The translations under genes were made by a program, and so were the position numbers. Shown here piece by piece: positions 31,057 to 34,836 of a stretch of DNA of 34,836 nt; the stretch's first letter is position 1, and each line of letters starts with the position of its first letter. The stretch lies in the NCBI RefSeq assembly GCF_022548875.1, contig NZ_JAKZEW010000042.1, forward strand, positions 1-34,836, given 5' to 3'. The notes beneath the pieces are model-generated. The model saw only the letters and a program-made list of their open reading frames with translations, had not been told where the DNA came from and did not search any database. The stretch comes from Glycomyces sp. L485. Lineage in GTDB: Bacteria > Actinomycetota > Actinomycetes > Mycobacteriales > Micromonosporaceae.

Positions 31057-32111
31057 CTGGTCCCCTCGAAGGAGCCCAGTCCTTCGGCGAGGGCTTCGAG
31101 GCCGTCGATCATCCGGATCGACGGGTTCATCTCGGCCCCGTGCAGTGCGATGAACCGCTCGTCGGCGACCGCCGCGAGGTCCTCGGTGACCGGGTCGGCC
31201 TGGAGGAAGTCGATCTTCTCCTGGAGCTGGTCGCCCGGCCAGCGCTCGCGGCTCAGGTCGCCCAGGACGAGGATGTCGGGGTCGCGGTCGACGAACGCCT
31301 CCCAGGTGGTGGCCGGCCAGTCGTCGTCGAGATCGGCGAACACGTTGACGGCGCCGACCTCGGTTGCCAGCAGGTTCGCCGAGCCCAGTCCTCCGGCGAT
31401 GTAGGGCGTCTTCAGGTCGGCGAACCAGAACGCCACCGACATGCCGGAGGCGTCGATGCCGTCGAGCGCCGCCTGGCGGCGGCCTTCGAGCTCTTCGATG
31501 AGGGCCTCGCCGCGACTGGTCACGTCGAAGATCTGGGCGAGCTCGCGGATCTCCCGGTAGAGCGCCTCGATCGTCAAGGGGTTGGTGCGGGTGCCGCCGC
31601 CGTTGATGCTCGTTCCCTCGTCGCAGTCCGTCGGCGACAGGTACGACTCGATCCCGGTTTCGGCGAACCGGCTCCGCTCGGCCACGCCGCCCTCAAGATA
31701 GTGGCGTCCGAATGAGGCGGTCACGAAGTCGGGGTCGGTGTCCAGTACGACCTCGTAGGTCGGTGCCTCATCGGCCAGCCGCGGCACTTCGGCGTTCGCC
31801 TCCGCCAGGTTCTCCCGCACCGGGTCGGTCCACGACGCGGTGCCGACCATGCGGTCCTCCAAGCCCAGGGACAGGAGGATCTCCGTGGAGCCCTGGTCGA
31901 GGGACACGACTCGCTGCGGTGCGGCGTCGTAGGTCACCTCCTGCCCGCAGTTCTCGACGACCAGCGGATAGGTCGTCTCGCCCTCGCCTGCGATGGCGGC
32001 TCGTTCGGGAACGGCCTCGGAGGCGCCGCAACCGGCCGATACCGCCAACAACAGAGACGCGCTTACAGCAGCGGGAGTCACGCGCATGCCGACACTCACC
32101 GGTCCATTCAT
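31053..32111 (-). CDS. iron-siderophore-binding lipoprotein (FecB-type)
   Basis: A 352-aa extracytoplasmic receptor of the helical-backbone binding-protein class (TroA/FhuD fold). Residues 10-28 are a lipoprotein signal ending in VSAGC, so Cys28 is the predicted lipidated residue. QEVTYDAAPQRVVSLDQGSTEILLSLGLEDRMVGTASW is the classic opening of this family, LDTDPDFVTASFG is the first lobe's end, and the long central helix and DPDILVLGDLS belong to the second. The ATG at 32111 may be replaced by ATG 32087, which has GGTGAG upstream and gives a more usual signal length; I keep the longer form with reservation. First gene of the operon, about 50 bp behind an iron box. Confidence 0.92.
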   Translation of the reverse strand: MNGPVSVGMRVTPAAVSASLLLAVSAGCGASEAVPERAAIAGEGETTYPLVVENCGQEVTYDAAPQRVVSLDQGSTEILLSLGLEDRMVGTASWTDPVRENLAEANAEVPRLADEAPTYEVVLDTDPDFVTASFGRHYLEGGVAERSRFAETGIESYLSPTDCDEGTSINGGGTRTNPLTIEALYREIRELAQIFDVTSRGEALIEELEGRRQAALDGIDASGMSVAFWFADLKTPYIAGGLGSANLLATEVGAVNVFADLDDDWPATTWEAFVDRDPDILVLGDLSRERWPGDQLQEKIDFLQADPVTEDLAAVADERFIALHGAEMNPSIRMIDGLEALAEGLGSFEGTR

Positions 32112-32159
32112 ATAGTTCGGGCCGACGCGGCCGCCGAGGGCCGCTTTCCGCCACGAACA

Positions 32160-32178
32160 TTAGGTTAGGCTGACCTCA
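32160..32178. promoter_or_regulatory. IdeR/DmdR-type iron box
   Basis: TTAGGTTAGGCTGACCTCA matches 17 of 19 positions of the IdeR/DmdR consensus TTAGGTTAGGCTAACCTAA. It lies about 50 bp upstream of the siderophore-binding-protein start, where Fe(II)-loaded IdeR/DmdR1 would block transcription. On the minus strand TAACCT within it could be the -10. Confidence 0.85.
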
Positions 32179-32349
32179 CTACTCGGTATCGGCTTCGCCT
32201 TTGAGGCAGGCACCACAACTTGGCCGTACGCGGGACGACAAGGCGGCGCTTGCCGCGGGGGCAGACGCCGCCTCTCGTCGAGATGGGGGCCCTACCGTTG
32301 CCCATTGCAACTCATCACCGCATTTCAACGGCCAACTGAACCGCTCGGT
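32179..32349. other. intergenic with a large hairpin
   Basis: No gene seen. GGCGGCG (32242-32248) pairs with CGCCGCC (32266-32272), with an inner TGCC/GGCA stem and an outer CGAC/GTCG extension (32236-32239, 32277-32280). It lies between the divergently facing ends of the DUF2199 operon and the iron-box promoter, and may insulate them. Confidence 0.45.
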
Positions 32350-32352
32350 TCA
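32337..32352 (-). terminator. hairpin on the stop codon of the 47-aa ORF
   Basis: TGAACCG (32337-32343) and CGGTTCA (32346-32352) are perfect complements; the minus-strand copy includes the TGA stop of the 47-aa ORF. No T-tract follows. Confidence 0.4.
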
Positions 32353-32493
32353 AGGGACGAGGCTCAGCCAGTAGCCGTCGAGGTCCCCCAGGCTCGGTGG
32401 GGTCTCCAGTAGCGGCTCGAGCCGCCGCACCGTCAGCCGGACATCGCTGCGACGGCCGTCGTGCGCATGGACTGGAGCCCCGTCATTCGACAT
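32350..32493 (-). CDS. possible 47-aa protein coupled to the DUF2199 gene
   Basis: A short open frame that begins at ATG 32493 inside the last codons of the DUF2199 gene (11-nt overlap) and ends at 32350 within a hairpin. The protein starts MSNDGAPVHAHDGRRSD and ends SLGDLDGYWLSLVP; there is no family I recognise. AGG precedes the ATG. Codon third positions are GC-rich through most of it, which agrees with coding. The C-terminal DGYWLSLVP could also be the remnant of a longer protein, such as a glyoxalase-like domain end, so this may be a truncated gene. Support is the overlap, codon use and hairpin only. Confidence 0.35.
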   Translation of the reverse strand: MSNDGAPVHAHDGRRSDVRLTVRRLEPLLETPPSLGDLDGYWLSLVP

Positions 32494-33007
32494 CCCTGCT
32501 GGCGAGGTGGATGACGGCTTCGGCTATTTCGCATACGCGGTCCAAAGTGATGCCGGTCCGTTGCTCAACGGCGAGAAGATGGTCTGTGGGTTCGAGCTCG
32601 ATGAAGGGGCGCTCGCCGACGGGTCTGGTGTGGACATTGGTCTTCAGGTTGATGGTGCTGGACGAGTAGACAGGCAGTTCGGTGGTCAACCAGCCGAAGT
32701 AGGGTTCCTCAGACTCGCGTCCCGGCGTTTCCCACAGTTCCGCCAGGCGGGCATAGTTCTCGCGGCTGAGGGAGACCCAGACGCCCCAGGCAAACACATC
32801 GTCGCTGTCTATGACCGGTATCTCGATCAAGCCCTTGACAAAGTAGTGCTGCGCGTTGATCACACACTGATCCGATGTAAGCAGGCAATCGGGGGCATCA
32901 GAGAAACTCTGATCCCATACGTAGGGAGCTGCGGTCGAGTAGCTCATCGGAAGCCCTGAGTGACTCTTACCACAAGACGTGCAAGTGAATCTGACATTGC
33001 CGGACAT
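32483..33007 (-). CDS. DUF2199 domain protein
   Basis: A 174-aa soluble protein. The N-terminus has FTCTSCGKSHSGLPMSYSTAAPYVW, a C-x2-C-x3-H-x-G-L-P element typical of DUF2199 that looks like a half zinc finger, followed by SDQCVINAQHYFVKGLIEIPVIDSDDVFAWGVWVSLSRENYARL, which is the family's core. Function is unknown. Its G+C content is somewhat lower than that of its neighbours, and family members are scattered in bacteria, so transfer is possible. The ATG at 33007 has no Shine-Dalgarno sequence but has TAGACT 7 nt upstream, so the message is probably leaderless. It overlaps the 47-aa ORF by 11 nt. Confidence 0.85.
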   Translation of the reverse strand: MSGNVRFTCTSCGKSHSGLPMSYSTAAPYVWDQSFSDAPDCLLTSDQCVINAQHYFVKGLIEIPVIDSDDVFAWGVWVSLSRENYARLAELWETPGRESEEPYFGWLTTELPVYSSSTINLKTNVHTRPVGERPFIELEPTDHLLAVEQRTGITLDRVCEIAEAVIHLASRDVE

Positions 33008-33020
33008 GGGCAGGAGTCTA
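33008..33020 (-). promoter_or_regulatory. putative leaderless -10 of the DUF2199 gene
   Basis: TAGACT (minus strand, 33015-33020) is 7 nt from the ATG. The rest of the 252-bp gap up to 33259 holds no gene that I can support. Confidence 0.45.
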
Positions 33021-33259
33021 GTGTTCGGCTCCTCTGATGGGGCAGTGAGCCGGACTTGGCTGAGGCCTGACGGAACCTGGTAGCCAACACGATGTCGCCG
33101 GCCGCTGGTGGTTCCTCCGCCTGGGGCGGTCGTTCCCTGTGTGGCACTGGATCCGGCTCGAACCCGAACTCCCGGATGGACGCAGTTCTCGACCGCCTCG
33201 AAAACTCGCCTCCCGCAGGTCTACGGAATTGCCCGCGGCCGATTCCGTCGGCTGCCGCC

Positions 33260-34411
33260 CTATATGGAGTCGAGCGCGTTCTTGAAGTCGTCGACGAGGT
33301 CTTCGGTGGCCTCGATGCCGACCGCGAGGCGTACGAGGTCGTCTTCGATACCCTCAGCGCTGCGAGCTTCGGGGCTCATACCGGCGTGGCTGGTTATGGC
33401 CGGGCGCGTGATCAGCGTTTCGACCCCGCCCAGGCTCGGTGCGACGTAGGGCAGCTCAAGTGCCTTGAGCAGCTTCTCGGCCGCGTCCAGGCCGGCGGCG
33501 GGTCGGAAACACAGCACCGGCCCGAACCCGTCGAACAGCTCGGCGGCTCGGGCATGATCGGGATGAGACTCCAGCCCCGGGTAGGCGACTTCGGCGATAG
33601 CGCGGTGCCCCTCCAGGAACCGGGCGATGGCCAGAGCGTTCGCGTTCTGCTGGCGTACCCGCAGGGCGAGCGTCTTGAGACCGCGCGCAAGAAGGAACCC
33701 GGCGTGCGGGTCGAGGCTGCCTCCGTAGAGCTTCAGGCAGGCGTGGGCCTTCGCGATTCGGTCGGCCGATCCGGTGATGACCCCGGCGACGATGTCGGAG
33801 TGGCCGTTGAGCGTCTTGGTGGCCGAGTGGCATACGAGGTCGAAGCCGATCTGATGCGGGCGGAAGTTGACCGGTGTGGGGAAGGTGTTGTCGATGATCG
33901 AGCTCAGGCCATGGCGCGCGGCGAACGCGGCGATACCGGCGAGGTCGGGGACGCGGACGAGCGGGTTGGAGATCGACTCGGTGTAGATCGCCTTGGTCTC
34001 GGGGCGGAGAGCGGCTTCCCAGGCGGCGGGGTCGGCGGCGTCGACGAAGTCGACGTTCCAGCCCAGGTGCGGGGCGTGCTCGGTGAGGAAGACGTGGGTG
34101 CCGCCGTACAGGGTTCCCGCGACGATGACGTGGTCGCCGGCGCTGGCGACACTGTGCAGGGCCGTGGAGATGGCGGCCATCCCCGAGGCGGTGGCGAGGG
34201 CGGCTTCGGCGCCTTCGAGGGCGGCAAGCTTGTCGTGGACGTAAGTCTGGGTGGGAGTGTTGGAGTAGCGGAGGTAGTCGACTCCGCCTTCGGGTGGCGT
34301 CTCGTACACGGTCCCTTGGAAGATGGGGAAGACGATGGACCCGCCATGGGTCGGCCGGGGCTCGCCGGCGTGAACGGCCAGGGTCTCGAAACGGGAATAG
34401 GAAGCGCTCAT
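33260..34411 (-). CDS. Cys/Met-metabolism PLP enzyme (cystathionine gamma-synthase/lyase family)
   Basis: A 383-aa PLP enzyme of the trans-sulphuration family, fold type I. The PLP lysine is Lys199 in VCHSATKTLNGHSDIVAGVI, the ring-binding Asp174 is in SIIDNTFPTPV, and RYSNTPTQTYVHDKLAALEGAEAALATASGMAAI contains the Y-S-N/R-T-x-x-P-T and S-G-M-A-A-I motifs. The C-terminus has SLGGVETLITRPAITSHAGMSPEAR, which marks the substrate-carboxylate site. Reactions in the family include cystathionine synthesis or cleavage and methionine gamma-elimination; the exact one is uncertain. I take the ATG at 34411: the protein begins there like its relatives, and the TAGCAT hexamer lies 7 nt upstream. The twelve-residue upstream extension is not family-like. 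Confidence 0.88.
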   Translation of the reverse strand: MSASYSRFETLAVHAGEPRPTHGGSIVFPIFQGTVYETPPEGGVDYLRYSNTPTQTYVHDKLAALEGAEAALATASGMAAISTALHSVASAGDHVIVAGTLYGGTHVFLTEHAPHLGWNVDFVDAADPAAWEAALRPETKAIYTESISNPLVRVPDLAGIAAFAARHGLSSIIDNTFPTPVNFRPHQIGFDLVCHSATKTLNGHSDIVAGVITGSADRIAKAHACLKLYGGSLDPHAGFLLARGLKTLALRVRQQNANALAIARFLEGHRAIAEVAYPGLESHPDHARAAELFDGFGPVLCFRPAAGLDAAEKLLKALELPYVAPSLGGVETLITRPAITSHAGMSPEARSAEGIEDDLVRLAVGIEATEDLVDDFKNALDSI

Positions 34412-34447
34412 TGACCCGATGCTACGGTCAAGAACGCCTCGCTTCAA
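34412..34447 (-). promoter_or_regulatory. leaderless promoter of the PLP-enzyme gene
   Basis: On the minus strand TTGAAG (34442-34447) is followed after 17 bp by TAGCAT (34419-34424), then 7 nt to the ATG at 34411. The spacing on both sides is ideal for initiation on the start codon, and there is no ribosome-binding site. Confidence 0.6.
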
Positions 34448-34451
34448 ACGT

Positions 34452-34750
34452 TCATCGCGCTCCGAGTGCGGGGCCGTCGATCAGTGTGGCGGTTGACATG
34501 TGCGCGCCCAACCCCTCGGATACAACGCACCGACCGCCCTGAAGACGCGCAGAATACCCGGGGTTCTGCGGATACGCTGCCTGGGCTCGCTCAGCTGCCT
34601 CTCGCGATTCCGCAGCGGCCAACACCGCCCGAAACCGCTCCACCGTCTCCTCGCGCTCGCCGGGTGCGAACCCGGCCAGCCCGACTCTCCCGAAGCGGAC
34701 TGCGTCCGTCCACCACCCCTGAGGTCTCCGGTGTCGTAGTCGTAGAACAC
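34452..34750 (-). pseudogene. small frameshifted ORF
   Basis: From GTG 34750 (GAGG 7 nt upstream) the frame reads VFYDYDTGDLRG, then loses protein character. At the G run 34716-34719 an extra G would shift it into the frame that reads WWTDAVRFG...GFAPGEREETVERFRAVLAAAESREAAERAQ... to the TGA at 34452, about 99 residues in all. The second part has high GC at third positions and helical Glu/Ala/Arg composition. It may be a decayed gene, a sequencing error in the homopolymer, or two unrelated open frames; the last 63 residues could also start at GTG 34643 (GAGGAG upstream). No family recognised. Confidence 0.3.
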
Positions 34751-34781
34751 CGCGAGACCTCAGAGACTCACGGGCGAACCC

Positions 34782-34836
34782 TCACCAGCCCCGCACCAGG
34801 GCTTGATCAAGTTCCGCGCTGGTGTGGAAGGTCTGG
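34782..34836 (-). CDS. C-terminal end of a gene entering from the right edge
   Basis: The last 17 codons (QTFHTSAELDQALVRGW, then TGA at 34782) read off the right edge and look protein-like. The other two minus-strand frames are less convincing. Too short to identify. It lies 31 nt upstream of the small frameshifted ORF, in the same direction. Confidence 0.3.
   Translation of the reverse strand, partial: QTFHTSAELDQALVRGW

Noticed and set aside
33092-34414. 440-aa plus-strand frame antisense to the PLP enzyme
   Set aside because: Gly/Val/Asp-rich antisense shadow; the minus-strand enzyme has all motifs.
1-34836. CRISPR arrays, insertion sequences, prophage or integrated element ends
   Set aside because: No spaced direct repeats, transposase or integrase motifs, or paired attachment-like repeats were seen; the only tandem repeats are the hexamer and the coding hendecads.

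Overview
The window is high-GC, densely packed chromosomal DNA from a mycelial actinomycete. The pointers are a mycothiol S-conjugate amidase (mca) beside greA and a DUF4307 gene, a FilP/Scy-type cytoskeletal locus behind methylmalonyl-CoA epimerase (the arrangement I recall from Streptomyces), GTG/TTG starts, and many -10-like hexamers exactly 6-7 nt before start codons. A Glycomyces- or Stackebrandtia-like organism would fit, but that is inference. I see no rRNA, tRNA, CRISPR, insertion sequence or prophage.

Layout. 1-714: no convincing gene, with a hexamer repeat. 715-7692 (-): one tightly packed run, thiolase > meaB > valS > folC > DUF4233 > GNAT acetyltransferase. 7727-11589 (+): methylmalonyl-CoA epimerase, then two DivIVA-like long coiled-coil proteins (403 and 622 aa) built on 11-residue repeats, closed by a 25-bp perfect hairpin. 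11650-15708 (-): a ChvE/MmsA/MmsB monosaccharide ABC importer. 16049-17353 (+): a membrane-anchored predicted pseudokinase. 17350-20674 (-): an alpha/beta hydrolase and, behind it, ilvA > ung > small membrane protein > small zinc-ribbon protein. 20675-21183: AT-richer leader with alternative hairpins before an orphan sugar-type ABC ATPase (21184-22461, +) whose first half has unusual codon use. 22567-25528: greA and DUF4307 (-), mca and yqgE (+). 25539-27184 (-): a four-helix membrane protein and galactonate dehydratase. 27636-29063 (-): a secreted CBM2-GH5 cellulase behind a strong promoter and a CebR-like operator. 29186-32111 (-): an iron-siderophore ABC importer behind an IdeR/DmdR-type iron box. 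32350-33007 (-): a DUF2199 protein coupled to a 47-aa ORF. 33260-34411 (-): a Cys/Met-metabolism PLP enzyme. The right edge holds a gene tail and a probably frameshifted small ORF.

How the genes work together. Thiolase, MeaB and the epimerase belong to short-chain acyl-CoA/methylmalonyl-CoA metabolism. The two coiled-coil proteins probably organise polar growth. The cellulase, the ChvE-type importer, the orphan sugar ATPase and galactonate dehydratase suggest a plant-polymer-degrading saprophyte. Mca belongs to mycothiol detoxification. The least explained items are the pseudokinase, the hendecad proteins, the ABC ATPase leader and the small ORFs.
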